This document shows, piece by piece, positions 33,852-44,694 of a stretch of 64,000 bases of DNA (positions are counted from its first letter, which is position 1; the number at the start of each line of letters is the position of its first letter). A program made the position numbers and the translations under genes. The DNA lies in the NCBI GenBank assembly GCA_949316235.1, contig OX438741.1:9290124-9354123 (forward strand), read 5' to 3'. The DNA is from Oegoconia quadripuncta (lineage: Eukaryota > Arthropoda > Insecta > Lepidoptera > Autostichidae). Under the pieces are notes generated by a model. That model did not search any database and was not told the origin of the DNA. It saw nothing but the letters and a program-made list of their open reading frames with translations.

Positions 33852-34517
33852 AAGACTTTTGTGAGATGTTCATTAGCGGAATAAGTCAGTGAAGTGAGTC
33901 CAGAAGATTTTTTTAAAGAGGTATTTGTAATTCGTAAATTGTAACTTATATTTCTATTTTTTGTCGGTAGTTAAACATTTATAATTCTATTCCTCTGAGA
34001 AAAAAGTAGTTTTAGTCTCTCGTAAAACAAACTACTATTTCTATTGCACTACGAAAATGACTTTGTATATCCATCCTTTATATAAATTGGAGAATAAAGA
34101 TAATGGAAGGTCCGGTTTTCCTTCTGATAAACCTTAAAAGAAAATCCACGTAACTAGTAAATCTATGAATAACAGAGTATAGCCGCTCCACAAAAATTGC
34201 AGATTGCCACAGAATGTTACATTAATGTTGATTCTTTTAATTTATTTGGCACATAAATACAATAGACTAAATACGTAATACGAAACATTTCAATGAAATA
34301 ATTGTAACATGAATTGTAGCTTGAGAACTAGAATAACGTGGTTTCGACTTTTGTATGATATGACTTACTTTGAACCTTCAACGCAAAGAACGCTCTATTT
34401 TTATACGACTGCTTCAAAAAAAGGCGTGTTATGTTTTCAGGGTTCAAGTCTGTTAATATATTAGGTGTTTGTGAGTTACTTGTTAAGTGTCCGCTATATT
34501 TAAAGAAAAAAGTTTGA

Positions 34518-34818
34518 GCGCCTCCGTGGCGCAATGTAAACAGCATATAACTTACGAATCGGAGGTCCCCAGCAGGGTAATATTTAGTACTCGGTTTGGT
34601 CCAGAGTAGGGCATTTTAGATGTCCACCATGACTAGCTACCACCATCTTATCGAAGTCTGCTGCCAAACAGCAATGTTAATAGCATTATTGTGTTCCGGT
34701 TGTCAGAGATAAGTAAGCCAGTTCCCAAATAAGAAGGGGATTCCGGGTGAGTACGCATCCATCTTCGGCCTCATCTTCACTTAATATCAGGTGTGATTAA
34801 GTTCAAGTGTTGAGACCC
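34518..34818 (+). mobile_element. SINE-C, nearly full
   Basis: Head GCGCCTCCGTGGCGCAATGT; the B-box region is partly deleted (GGAGGTCCCCAGCAGGG); 3' part complete. Confidence 0.9.
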
Positions 34819-35025
34819 GGGCAGCTGATCTTCAAACTTGCCTATGTTGCCCCTGGCGCTTACCTTGGCCAACGCATCAGTATTTCCATTCAACGAGGTA
34901 TCCTGGGTACTCCCACAAAATAGCGATCTTGAACACGTTTTCTACCTTGCTTAGTTTTCGGGGCTGAGTACGTGTTTCGGAGTCTTTGATTTGATTGGTG
35001 TTCTTCCAGTTTTCTATATTCTGAT

Positions 35026-35085
35026 CTAGCTTTCCGCCCGCGGCTTCGCCTGCGTGGAATAACTTTATCGAGGATATGTTCAATT
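35026..35085 (-). mobile_element. Helitron-like 3' end fragment
   Basis: CTAGCTTTCCGCCCGCGGCT and TCGCCTGCGTGGAATAACTT, the inverted family end. Confidence 0.75.
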
Positions 35086-35237
35086 TGTTTGTTCTAATTG
35101 ATTGGACGTGAGAGGATAGGTCGTTACTAAGTTCATATGCTCACTGCAATCGGTCATCGACCATAATGGGCAGAATTTATGTAGAAGTTACAGAAAATGT
35201 AATTAAAATTAATATGAACCAAATGTTTCGCATACTT

Positions 35238-35327
35238 ACACCTATTAGTCCCAAGCTAGACAAAGCCTCTACTGCGGATAAATAACGGATACACATACAT
35301 AAATATTTATACATAAATATTAGCTAC
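35238..35327 (-). mobile_element. SINE-B 3' fragment
   Basis: CACCTATTAGTCCCAAGCTA and GGATAAATAACGGATACACA; it abuts the Helitron-like copy at 35330. Confidence 0.65.
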
Positions 35328-35329
35328 CC

Positions 35330-35553
35330 GCCCGCGGCTTCGCCTGAAATAGCTTTATAGCGGATATGTTTCATTTGTTTATCCCGCGGGAACTACTCAC
35401 TTTATCGGGATTAAAAATATCCTATGTCTTAATACAAGGTATGTTCTACTTTTTCACCAAATTTCATCCAAATCCGTTCATCCGTTTCGCAGTGATTGAG
35501 CAACAAACAAATAAACAAACATTCAAACTTTCGCATTTATAATATTAGTTAGA
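35330..35553 (-). mobile_element. Helitron-like short element, complete
   Basis: Starts TAGCTACCCGCCCGCGGCTT and ends CATTTATAATATTAGTTAGA, inverted. It abuts a SINE-B fragment on its left. Confidence 0.8.
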
Positions 35554-35885
35554 TTTTTAATGTACATCAAATTTTTAATGTAAGTCAATAAGTAGTTTAG
35601 TTTGTTTTATTAGTAAATATTTTTATTTCATGTAACTAATAATATCTATTTGTAAAGTTTAATAAAAGTAAGGCACCTTAGGTGAAGACATTGACTTTAA
35701 CCTGTTTCTTTTTTATTCGTTATTCTACTCGGATGTTTTACATGTAATTTTTTGTGGTATCCTACTTTGAATTTAGAAAACGAATAGATATTTGCATACT
35801 GCCAAAAGCTAGTTGAGAAGTCGATATATGTATACATAACATTTTCGACAGATTCAATTTATTTGTACTCCTAACAAATATACCG

Positions 35886-36938
35886 TTGGCTATAGCTGAC
35901 TAATTATGTATGTATGGCCAGCATCAAAATTATGGAAATGGCCAGGGTGGTTTTTTATTCAATATCTAAATTTTATACGCATCCAACTGACATATATGTG
36001 AAACAGCTGATTTTTTCTCGATTTCAGAGTGTGCCTATCGCCGCCGTTGAAATTATCAAGTGTATAAATAGTACATTGTTATCCTAGGGATGAAAGTAAC
36101 TTATTTAATTCCGAGACTAAATAAGTCTTTGTTTATAGTTCGAGGATAAATCTTTAACCCTAGTTAAATACTGTGCTTTTCATTAATAATACAAATCTCT
36201 GCTATACGGAAGTATAAACAAAACTCTGCAACTCGAAAAAACAAATGAAGATCGAATTACGGCTTTGCCGCCTATTTTTTTTTCTGTGGCCGGCCATCTA
36301 TTTAGCCATTATTTTTCATTTCAATCATTGAAAAATATTTTCCCCAAGTCTATGTTATTTTAAAGAAATTGTTGAAACTAATAATAATAAAGTCATTTAA
36401 AAATATATATTCTATAACTTAATACTCAGCTTTATGTTATTTCAATTTTACATCGCGCTATAATTGAGTGGCTGTAGAGAAAGTTGGAACATGTTTCAAT
36501 AGAAATTTGAAAATAGAACTAGTTTTTTTTTAATTTGTCAGCTGTCAGTTGATAACAATTCTCCCTAGGGCTGAAAGTATTTCAACACGCTCCTTAGGCA
36601 ACTTCAGACCTACTTTCCGCTTATGAGTAATGAAAATATATTTTTATGTAAAGTCCTATAGTGTGCTTTTACGAAGAGTGGTTGGATTCTATTATTTTTA
36701 CGTACCGAAACCATACATAACCAATAAATAAACACACATAAACAATAAAGTAACGTTACGTTAAAAAATGCTTGCAATTTCTTATTTCTTTTTTTTTATG
36801 CACAACGGGTTAACACTTAACCTCAATCACACCTGATGTTAAGTGAAAATTTCTCCTATAAAATATCGATATTTGACCACCCTGACAGCCAATATAATTT
36901 TGTTCACTGTACCTACATACATAATTAGCCAACTATAT
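35886..36938. mobile_element. Non-autonomous DNA element of about 1 kb with a SINE inside
   Basis: The left end GTTGGCTA...ATTATGTATGTA and the right end TACATACATAATTAGCCAAC are inverted; a further pair, CAGGGTGGT and ACCACCCTG, lies about 60 bp inward. A SINE-C fragment interrupts the right part. There is no transposase frame. The superfamily is unknown because no target duplication was clear. Confidence 0.6.
36790..36848 (-). mobile_element. SINE-C fragment
   Basis: It reads TTATGCACAACGGGTTAACA and CACACCTGATGTTAAGTGA, the 3' end of the family inverted. It lies inside the element at 35886-36938. Confidence 0.75.
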
Positions 36939-37497
36939 ATTAATATTTAATTAACTTAACGTTAACAAGAACTCAAGTTGGTTTGTCTCATAAAGTTGTA
37001 TGCATTATGTGACGCCTGTCAAGTGAAATCGTCATATAGCATGTGTATGGGACTGTACCTTGAATTTGTGTATGTGCGAGTGTAATGGATGTTTTTATGC
37101 GAAACGTATATTAATATTATGATGATTTGACTTTGAATGTAACACTTCTATCAAACACTAGAACGCGACTTTGTCCATGTAGAGTGGGTGTTAAGAAGTT
37201 CTCGGATTAAAAAATTAACAAATTGAAATATTTAGATACTCCAGAGTATCTAATCATAAAATCATCTAGGTTTACAAAGACATTGTACTAAATGTTAAAT
37301 ATTAATTATCGAAACTTCTAACCAAATTTTCTTCAAATATGGCTAACGAACTTTCCCTTAGTTAAAAACCGCGTTCAAAGCAGATCACGCATTATTGGGA
37401 TACATTCGGACATAGACGGGACACACACAACAACGCCATCAACACATAATATCTGTTATTTTTTGTCGGGGGTTAAGAAAAAACCTCAAGCATTAAG

Positions 37498-37668
37498 TCT
37501 TTCGCCAAACAGCAATGTTAATAGGTTAATGTTAATAATGTGTTCTAGTTGTCAGAGATAAGATAGCCAGTCCCCCAAATAAGATGGGGTTTCGCTAACA
37601 CCACCGATCTCATCTTCATTTAACATCAGGCGTGATTGAGGTCAAATGCTAACCCGTTGTTGTTTATT
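37498..37668 (+). mobile_element. SINE-C 3' part
   Basis: TTCGCCAAACAGCAATGTTA, TAGCCAGTCCCCCAAATAAG, CTAACCCGTTGTTG. An AATAGGTTAATGTT duplication lies near its start. Confidence 0.85.
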
Positions 37669-38224
37669 AATGTTGTGCTATTTATTAATAAGAACGTTTT
37701 TCTCATCTTTGGTAACAATCAGTCAGTCAATCATTGCACTAAACATTAATGAGTACGAGTACAACTTGCCTAGGTACTTCTTTTGAAATTCTTTAATTCA
37801 TTTTGGCGGGTTAGTACATAATTCAAAATCCATAGTTACTTACATACATAATTATTTAAAATATCAAGACCGTTTTGTATAAATCAGGCCTTCAAATTCG
37901 ACGAAAAAGGCATCGATCAATTTCACGTCTTGTAACCCTAACTTGCATGGGAAACTAAAAGCTATAGTCTGTCGTTTGGAGTCTCATCCAGATTCAGCAG
38001 AACCTGCTAGGTTCTAGTAACCATATGGTGACTTTCAGACCGCTTTGCCAAATAAAATTTATATAATGTATTTTTTTACGATGGCAATAATCTATATTAC
38101 TTTACAATAGAGTACATAATAAAATATATTAACTAAAATATATAAAATATTAAACCTGGGGTCAATTATTTGCTTTTATATGGTAGTATTTCTACATTGT
38201 ATATGGTTTTTGTGCCATTAGGTG

Positions 38225-38455
38225 TCATAAATGGCGTAAGTTTCTAGCCTCATTTGTCATCCATCGACTTCTGTGCATACGTGCTACAAAGGTAGCTAAC
38301 ATGTTTGAGAGATGAGAGTCAAGTGAAATCATTAGAACAATGGTGTTCGTGTTCCCACACAGTGGCGCCTCTGTCGGCGTTCTGAGAAACTGCGACGTTG
38401 GGCACCGACGGCGCACGCGCACGCTTTCCTTTCATCATCGTTATTATCGGCCCTT
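38225..38455. other. Unique CpG-rich block
   Basis: CACAGTGGCGCCTCTGTCGG and CACCGACGGCGCACGCGCAC. Overlapping short ORFs exist on both strands with no recognisable domain, and it is not part of any repeat I could match in the window. Confidence 0.3.
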
Positions 38456-38656
38456 ATCAACGTGCTGGGTATGCCTGCCTGTTCCATCCTTTTCAATCTG
38501 CTCATTTACAAATTACTCGTATCTACTAGAAAAAAGTTCCATCACAATCGTTCAAATTTTATTTCGTAAGTTATTAAAATAAAATTTTAATAACAAAGTA
38601 TTAATTTATCAATAAAAAAAAAAGTCGTCATATGATATGCAAGTCTGATTCCCTAG

Positions 38657-38912
38657 CAGTGGCGTACCCTCCACACAGGCAGAAAGGCAGTGCCTACCCT
38701 AGCCAATTGTAACTTTACCACAGATTACTAATAAGTTACTGACTTTACTTCAAAATGCATTATCGAAACAGCTAATATTACAGAAACTATTCTAAACAGT
38801 TGCTAAGATTGCTATAAGAGTAAGTTATTGTTTTGTAGCTGTATTTTTTCTCAATTAATAGTAAATTTTATCATTCTGCCTACCCTGTGACAAAACACTG
38901 AGCACGTCACTG
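38657..38912. mobile_element. hAT-type MITE
   Basis: It starts CAGTGGCGTACCCT and ends GAGCACGTCACTG, with an inner shared TGCCTACCCT in both halves. The flanks TTCCCTAG (38649-38656) and CTCCCTAG (38913-38920) match at 7 of 8 positions, consistent with an 8-bp duplication. It is 256 bp long with no ORF. Confidence 0.8.
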
Positions 38913-39214
38913 CTCCCTAGGGAAGAAAGTTTAAGAAATTTGAGGGTAAGTCTTTTAATATGTAAGTAGTGTTACAATTTCTGATTTGACAGAAAAAAAA
39001 AACGTTTTTTCCGTTCTAGCATTGGGTTATTAGATAGAATGTAATCTGGAAAATATCAGTGCCCAGAAGTGTCCAAATGGTGCTTCGGGTTTGGTAGTCA
39101 AGTCCTTCTGTCCGCCCGTCTGTATATCACATGAATTTTACTCGGCGATTATTAGTGCTATGAAGCTAAATCGATAGGAGCATTATCACTTTATTTCAAT
39201 TATCCCAAATATAT

Positions 39215-39335
39215 AATATTATAAATGAAACCTTTGTGTGTATGTGTATGTTTGTTACCTCATCACTCAAAAATGGCTGGACGGATTTGGATGAAATATG
39301 GTTTTTTTATGATTAACTGGATACACGTTGTGCCA
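39215..39335 (+). mobile_element. Diverged Helitron-like relative
   Basis: AATATTATAAATGAAACCTT then GGCTGGACGGATTTGGATGA. The 5' half fits the family; the 3' half is gone. Confidence 0.45.
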
Positions 39336-39689
39336 CAATCTCACCTGATGGAAAGTGACGATGTGCCGAAGATGAAGCATGCGATCTCAGACAGGTTGGT
39401 GGACAGATTAGGCAAAATTTGTTGTTGTTCCACGTGAACAAAATCGCCGACAACAGTTAGTATCTAATAATAACAATAGGGTCTGCCTGTGAGCGCATTC
39501 TATTGAGCATACAGAGAGAAGTCTCAGCATTTGCTTGTCATTTGAAGTAAATTTCCTTTGAAAGAGCTTCTATGTGTTGGACCTCTGTATGGCCCCATGC
39601 ACGCTCATGATTGAAAGATGACATAATAAACAAACCATTTGTTATCAGGCAACAATAATCTTATTAATAATAAAAAAAATCTATAAATT

Positions 39690-39885
39690 TGCACGTTTTA
39701 ACGGCAAGGGGGAACTTTCTGTAAAATTCAAAAGGTGAACGGTGGATCAACAACAAGCAAGCGGGTTTCAAGCAAGTTGTTTTGATATTTGGAACTTCCA
39801 AACGCTAATGTTTGGTATCCCAAACATGGGTTCTCTGATCACCAATTTGGGAAGGTCGTGACATTATTTATGTATGTAATTTGGT
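39690..39885 (-). mobile_element. Decayed repeat, same blocks as 20225-20440
   Basis: TTTGCACGTTTTAACGGCAA, GTTTCAAGCAAGTTG, GGAACTTCCAAACGCTAATG, CAATTTGGGAAGGTCGTGAC. Confidence 0.5.
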
Positions 39886-40194
39886 GGCACGTATCTAGCC
39901 ATAATAATAATAAATAAAAAATACTCAACAGATCAACTCGATGGTACCATAATATATTATATGACAAATGAAATGAAATGAAAATGAAAAAATGAAAAAA
40001 TGTTTATTTCAGTACCTTAATAAAACAATCAATGAGGTATCGGGGGTCTCCTTTTAAGTATAAAATACCTGTGTTAGGAGGCTCCGCTCTTCCATAACTC
40101 AACGTTAAATAAATGTCCAATCAAGGTTAAGGTGAAATAGGTTAATAGCTACTTATAAAATAAGAATGAAATAAAAATGTAATAAAAACTAATT

Positions 40195-40296
40195 TGTTAT
40201 GTATGTGTGTGTGCGAGTATGTGTTTGTGTATGAGTGTGTGTGTGTGTATGAGTGTGCGTGTGTGTGTATGAGTATGTGTGTGTATGAGTGTGTAT
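40195..40296. repeat. Imperfect (GT)n/(GTATGA)n microsatellite
   Basis: About 100 bp of alternating G and T, interrupted by GTATGAGT units. It lies in the 3' UTR of the LINE, so its origin may be part of the element. Confidence 0.85.
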
Positions 40297-40366
40297 ATAT
40301 TTACAGTGCTACTGCAGCCTGATGATAGGGAAATGAGTGGTATAAATGAAGTGTGTATTTATTTAT

Positions 40367-42907
40367 TTAATGTGCCATCAGTGTTTCAATTTCGTCATAG
40401 GTTTTAGTGTTTAGCCAGTTACTCAGAGATTTTTTACATTCATAGTACGTCATTGGGTAGATATATATTTGTTTATTAATTAAATTATATAGGTAAGATG
40501 CTTGTTTAACAAACTGTCTTCCAGCAAAGCTTGACTCCACAGAAATCATAGGGGCAACAATATCTTTCCGTCTTTTTTCAAGAATGCTAGGGTCATAGGA
40601 AAGAGATTTGTGGCATTTCAAAATGACATGCAGGACATACAATTTTCTAATTGTAAGAAGCTTAGACAATGAATATAATTCTTCGGTGGGATATCTGTAT
40701 GGCCTAAAGTACATTACCTTTAAGAGAGACCTTTGTGCTCTTTCTAAATCTAAAAATTTTATTTTTGTGGCTCCACCCCACACCGGTATACAATAAGCCA
40801 AAACAGATTGCGCTATGGAGATGTAAATTTGTTTAAGTAGGGTTTTTGTACAAATATGTCTCAGCTTCTTGAATGTCCATGTAAGCTTTCTTGTTCTATT
40901 CATTATAAGTTCCAAATGTGTGTGCCAGGACAAACGTTGGTCAATCATTACTCCCAGGTATTTGATGTTATTAACTTTAGTAATTTGGGTACATGAGCAG
41001 GTAGACGTTGGGTAATTCCTGCAAGTGTGAATTTTTATGTTATAAATATGTTCTGGTTGTGTTCGGATATACTTACTAAAGCATATGTAATTAGTTTTGG
41101 TTGTGTTTAATGTGAGTAGACTTGAATTGAGCCAATAAGCAATTTTAATTAATCCCTGTTCAGCAGAATTATGTACATCATCCCAGGTGTTTCCAGTGAA
41201 AGCCACAGCAGTATCATCAGCGTATGAGAAGATATGTCCATCACTGAGTTCCATGCTACATAGATTGTTTATGTAGATAAGAAATAAGGTCGGACCCAGC
41301 ACACTACCTTGTGGGACTCCAAAGTTTATAGCTGATTCATCGCTCGAATAATTATCGATTTTAACGCATTGTTTTCGGTCATGAAGGTAATCTTTAAACA
41401 ATGCTAAAGGAACACCTCTGATACCTATATTCTCAAGCCTTTGGATAAGGATGGGGACAGAGACGGTGTCAAAAGCTTTTTTAAGATCTAAGAAAACAGT
41501 TAAACATTTTTTGTTTTTATCTACTTGATTAACAATAAGCGAAGTTAAAGCAGAAACAGCATCTTCTGTTGATAATCCTTGTCTGAATCCGTATTGTGAT
41601 TTCGATAGTATGTTAAACTTATTTAGGTAATTTATTAAACGCGTATTTATGAGTTTTTCAAGTATTTTGGAAATTGCAGGTAGAACAGCAATGGGCCTGT
41701 AGTTACAAGGATCGTCACTGTCACCACCCTTATATACCGGGGTAATAATTGCTTTCTTGAGAGCTGCTGGGAAAATTCCATGTTTAAAACATAAGTTTGC
41801 CAAGTGGGATATGATTGGAACTACTAAATTGTTTGAAAATTTTAGGAATTTAGTTGATATATTGTCCCATCCGGGAGCGCTTACTGATTTAAGATTCATT
41901 AATATCCCATGTACCTCTCTTGGATCAGTTTCCAAGAGAACAAATGACATTAGGTGTGGAGTTGATTGATTATTGGAGGAATTGATTTGTTGCGTAGAAT
42001 TTTTCAGAAGAATATCTTCAGCTAATGATTTTCCAATATTGGCAAAGTAACTATTTATAATATTTATCGATTCAAGGGGTGAGGCTTTTATATCTAACAG
42101 TTCTAAAGATTGAGATTTATTTGATTTGCGGTATGTTAGCTTGTTTATAGCATGCCATAGTGTTTTGGGATTTTTGTTAGCATTAGACAATTGTTCTCTT
42201 TCATATTTATGTTTTAATGTCTTAATTAAGTTATTACAGTGATTACGATATCTCCTATATGTAATTTTTAGAATTTCGTTTTTAGGATCAGTTTTTAGAT
42301 TTTGTTGCATGTAATTTCTATTTCTAATGCAACGTAAGATACCTGGTGTTATCCAAGGTTTGATAATGCGGCTCCTGCTAGAAACCAGTGAAGTTAGAGT
42401 ATTTTTCAGTAGGCTTTCTCTCAATTTGTGTATCAATTGTTCAGTTAACTGAATGGGATCCTCAATTGTCATTAAATCTAATAGGTTACTTTTATATAGA
42501 CTGTTTAGGGCTTTCTCAAAGTCAGTTGTTGTTTTAGTTTTAGGACACTTATTGAGACTTACTACTTTGGATAACTTTAGAAGAATCATAAAGTGATCTG
42601 TGACGGTAGTACTTAACACGGCTATTGATGCGGTTGTTTTATTTTTTTCTAGTTTTAAGATAAAATGATCTAAACAGCTTCTATCTCTTGTGGGCAGTGA
42701 ATGACCTGGAAGCAAACCGTGCATTGCGACCATGTTGAGGTAACTAAGCCTGTTTGTACGCTGTGCTGTTTGTTCTTTAATACTTGGTATGAGATTTATA
42801 TTTATGTCACCTGTTAGTACAATGTTTTTGTGTGCTTTTATAGTTTCTAGATGAAGATTTAGGGAATTGATAAAGTTTTCTGCATTATTATTTGAGGGAA
42901 TCTTAAT
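40367..42907 (-). CDS. LINE ORF2: endonuclease remnant, reverse transcriptase and C-terminal domain
   Basis: The frame is open for 846 residues, from just after a TAG at 42908-42910 to its stop at 40367-40369; the first Met is at 42733. Upstream of that Met the frame includes a GDININ segment, the GD-N motif of an APE-type endonuclease, and TVTDHF (residues 43-48 from the Met) fits the final endonuclease His. Counting from the Met, reverse transcriptase motifs follow: NYRPI near 344, QYGFR near 380, VFLDLKKAFD with the first catalytic Asp near 416, GVPQGSVLGP near 472 and SYADDT near 503. A thumb-like and C-terminal region completes it. The protein copies the element's RNA at nicked DNA. The N-terminal part of the endonuclease is missing, so the copy is 5'-truncated and should not be autonomous, yet it has no internal stop or frameshift. 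Clade is Jockey/CR1-like; I cannot settle it by eye. Confidence 0.9.
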   Translation of the reverse strand: MKIPSNNNAENFINSLNLHLETIKAHKNIVLTGDININLIPSIKEQTAQRTNRLSYLNMVAMHGLLPGHSLPTRDRSCLDHFILKLEKNKTTASIAVLSTTVTDHFMILLKLSKVVSLNKCPKTKTTTDFEKALNSLYKSNLLDLMTIEDPIQLTEQLIHKLRESLLKNTLTSLVSSRSRIIKPWITPGILRCIRNRNYMQQNLKTDPKNEILKITYRRYRNHCNNLIKTLKHKYEREQLSNANKNPKTLWHAINKLTYRKSNKSQSLELLDIKASPLESINIINSYFANIGKSLAEDILLKNSTQQINSSNNQSTPHLMSFVLLETDPREVHGILMNLKSVSAPGWDNISTKFLKFSNNLVVPIISHLANLCFKHGIFPAALKKAIITPVYKGGDSDDPCNYRPIAVLPAISKILEKLINTRLINYLNKFNILSKSQYGFRQGLSTEDAVSALTSLIVNQVDKNKKCLTVFLDLKKAFDTVSVPILIQRLENIGIRGVPLALFKDYLHDRKQCVKIDNYSSDESAINFGVPQGSVLGPTLFLIYINNLCSMELSDGHIFSYADDTAVAFTGNTWDDVHNSAEQGLIKIAYWLNSSLLTLNTTKTNYICFSKYIRTQPEHIYNIKIHTCRNYPTSTCSCTQITKVNNIKYLGVMIDQRLSWHTHLELIMNRTRKLTWTFKKLRHICTKTLLKQIYISIAQSVLAYCIPVWGGATKIKFLDLERAQRSLLKVMYFRPYRYPTEELYSLSKLLTIRKLYVLHVILKCHKSLSYDPSILEKRRKDIVAPMISVESSFAGRQFVKQASYLYNLINKQIYIYPMTYYECKKSLSNWLNTKTYDEIETLMAH

Positions 42908-42910
42908 CTA

Positions 42911-43272
42911 AATTACATTTTATGTACCTATATCACGTAAATTATCAAAATATAAATATAAATATTTTATTTATGTCATCGTATTTAAATATGTAAATAA
43001 TATATATACTTCAATATCCGTTGTATTGTTGTATTAATGTATTCTCATTTATTTATGTATATTTCTTCTTACTTATTATATATACTCGTCTTGATTTGAA
43101 TAATTGCAGCGTACTTTCTACAAAGCTTTGTGTATCAGATGTTTCTCTTAACAACAAATTGTCTGTAATATTAAGTAGTGGATAACTGTTTTGTCTGTAT
43201 GAGAAGTAACTATTTGTTGTAAATTAATGTACTGTTAGCTGTTGTTATCCCAAATAAAATAAAATAAAATAT
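42911..43272 (+). mobile_element. AT-rich stretch ending in a LINE-type (AAAAT)n tail
   Basis: The stretch is AT-rich without an ORF and closes with TTATCCC followed by AAATAAAATAAAATAAAAT at about 43249-43270, which looks like the 3' end of another non-LTR element on the + strand. No coding part is left. Confidence 0.4.
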
Positions 43273-43454
43273 ATTATCACGGAACTTACATAAATATGCA
43301 AAATTTCAACTCAAGATACCAGCAAATGGTTGAAAAATGCTTTGCAAATTTTGAAACAGACAATTTATTTATCGCACAAAATGACGCTGACGGCGGGCAT
43401 ATTTATTTCTCTTAAATATCCTAAAACACTCCTGAAATTATAACGAATCCAACG

Positions 43455-43570
43455 ATACCTCATTTATTAATAACCGTCAAGCTGTTCAGGCTACAGGATG
43501 CACCAGAGGAACGGACTGACATATAGTCGAAAACATTAACCTCCCTCCTGGCGCAGTCGGGTAAAATACT
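43455..43570 (-). repeat. Repeat E copy
   Basis: CAAGCTGTTCAGGCTACAGG, ACATTAACCTCCCTCCTGGC, GCAGTCGGGTAAAATA. Confidence 0.6.
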
Positions 43571-44287
43571 CGTACATTATAGCAGTTACCATAGGAACCC
43601 AAGACGATAGACCAGCGTAAAGATAACCACTCCTCCTATTTCAGTAGTTGTAATCGATTACATGATCAGCAATGAACAATGAACCGCATAAGTTACCCGA
43701 CAGCGGGCAAAATTACAGTGTTATCTCAAAGCAGACCTTCGTTGCTCGCCGTACGACGACGCATCTCGGCTTACGCTGTTTCCTGCGATCCGGGCATTCT
43801 CACTAACTGGTGATAGGAAACCGATACCCGGTGGTTACCTGGATTTTTCAAATTCCAAGCAAGAGCGATTTAGTGCGAATTTGCCGATCGTCGTACTTTG
43901 GAGCCATTGATATTATTTCATACCTACTAAGAATAATTTTAAATAAATGAAGTGCCGTGTGAATGTCTCCCGTGGGTGTCGTATGGGAGAATAAGGCACT
44001 ACGTCTAATACATCTATAAGTCTGGCTATACAACTGGCACCCTGCCTTAAAACAGTTTCCTGGAACGTGTGTTCTACTTATTACGACAACATATGTTACA
44101 GGGTCATTTTTAATTTTATAGTATCAATCTTTAAGATCCAAAATTTTATAGCATTTTCTCAGTGATAAATAAATATGTCTGTATATATTATGTGTAAATG
44201 TGTTACTGTCAAAATTTTACACACAATATAAACTTACAATTTTTGAAGTAGGCTTAAATTTACACTCGGTATTTGTTTTTGTAGTTT

Positions 44288-44416
44288 TTTTTATGCACAA
44301 CGGGTTGTCACTTGACCTCAATGATACCTGATGTTAAGCGAAGATAAGGCCAAAGGTGGAAGCGTAAACCCCATCTTATTTGGTAAACTGGCTATCTTAT
44401 CTCTGACAACCGGAGC
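44288..44416 (-). mobile_element. SINE-C, 3' part (antisense to Sox)
   Basis: Reads from the other strand as the common 3' half of the SINE-C family: the GTTGTCAGAGATAAGATAGCC block, then CCTCATCTTCACTTAACATC and ATTGAGGTCAAGTG, ending TGCATAAAAAA. It is the first of two same-orientation copies just upstream of the HMG exon. Confidence 0.8.
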
Positions 44417-44519
44417 ACTACATCTCATAATCGCCTTATCGGGAAGAGACGGGTTGGTTCAATTCTATTTACTTACCGAAACAACAAATTCTTGAGAAGA
44501 GTCCTGTAGCGTAGTCCTT

Positions 44520-44643
44520 TTTTTTATGCACAACGGGTTGGTACTTGACCTCAATCACACCTGATGTTAAGTGAAGAAGGTGGAGGCGTACTGACCCGGA
44601 AACCCCAACATATTTGGGGGACTGGCTATCTTATCTCTGCAAA
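44520..44643 (-). mobile_element. SINE-C, 3' part, ending about 50 bp before the HMG exon acceptor
   Basis: Same family and orientation as the copy at 44288-44416, separated by about 105 bp. The copy ends near 44643, leaving only about 50 bp for branch point and polypyrimidine tract before the AG at 44694. By chance the SINE sequence is open in the Sox frame from an ATG at 44564 up to the true exon, so an ORF caller extends the exon into it; the extension is repeat, not protein. Confidence 0.85.
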
Positions 44644-44694
44644 CCACACTTGCCTTTCCCATCAAATTTATTCAACCATATCTTCCTTCCACAG

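Larger units (their letters stand above)
32650..34515. other. AT-rich unique intron sequence
   Basis: Apart from the microsatellite at 33151 and the inverted repeat at 33825, I see no element or gene. Repeat density is low compared with the rest of the window. Confidence 0.4.
39962..42907 (-). mobile_element. 5'-truncated non-LTR retrotransposon (Jockey/CR1-like)
   Basis: This holds the ORF above plus about 400 bp of 3' UTR. The 3' end, read on the + strand, is a short tandem of (A)ATGAAA units at about 39965-40002, i.e. TTTCAT-type repeats closing the element. A GT-rich microsatellite sits in the 3' UTR (40195-40296). The 5' edge is where the endonuclease frame breaks off near 42907. I did not find a convincing target-site duplication. 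It lies antisense in the Sox intron. Confidence 0.8.
8940..44694 (+). other. Candidate 35.8-kb intron 1 of the Sox gene
   Basis: If the 8677-8939 exon joins the HMG exon, everything between is intron. It starts GTGAGTATAA and ends TCTTCCTTCCACAG. It holds one antisense LINE with an open frame, many SINEs and DNA-element remnants, and no other recognisable host coding sequence. A first intron this large in a developmental regulator is commonly a home for enhancers; candidate islands are listed separately. The intron limits are inferred from splice motifs only. Confidence 0.5.

Noticed and set aside
44564..44694. N-terminal extension of the Sox protein from the ATG at 44564
   Set aside because: This stretch is an inverted SINE-C plus the intron end; a strong acceptor ends at 44694.
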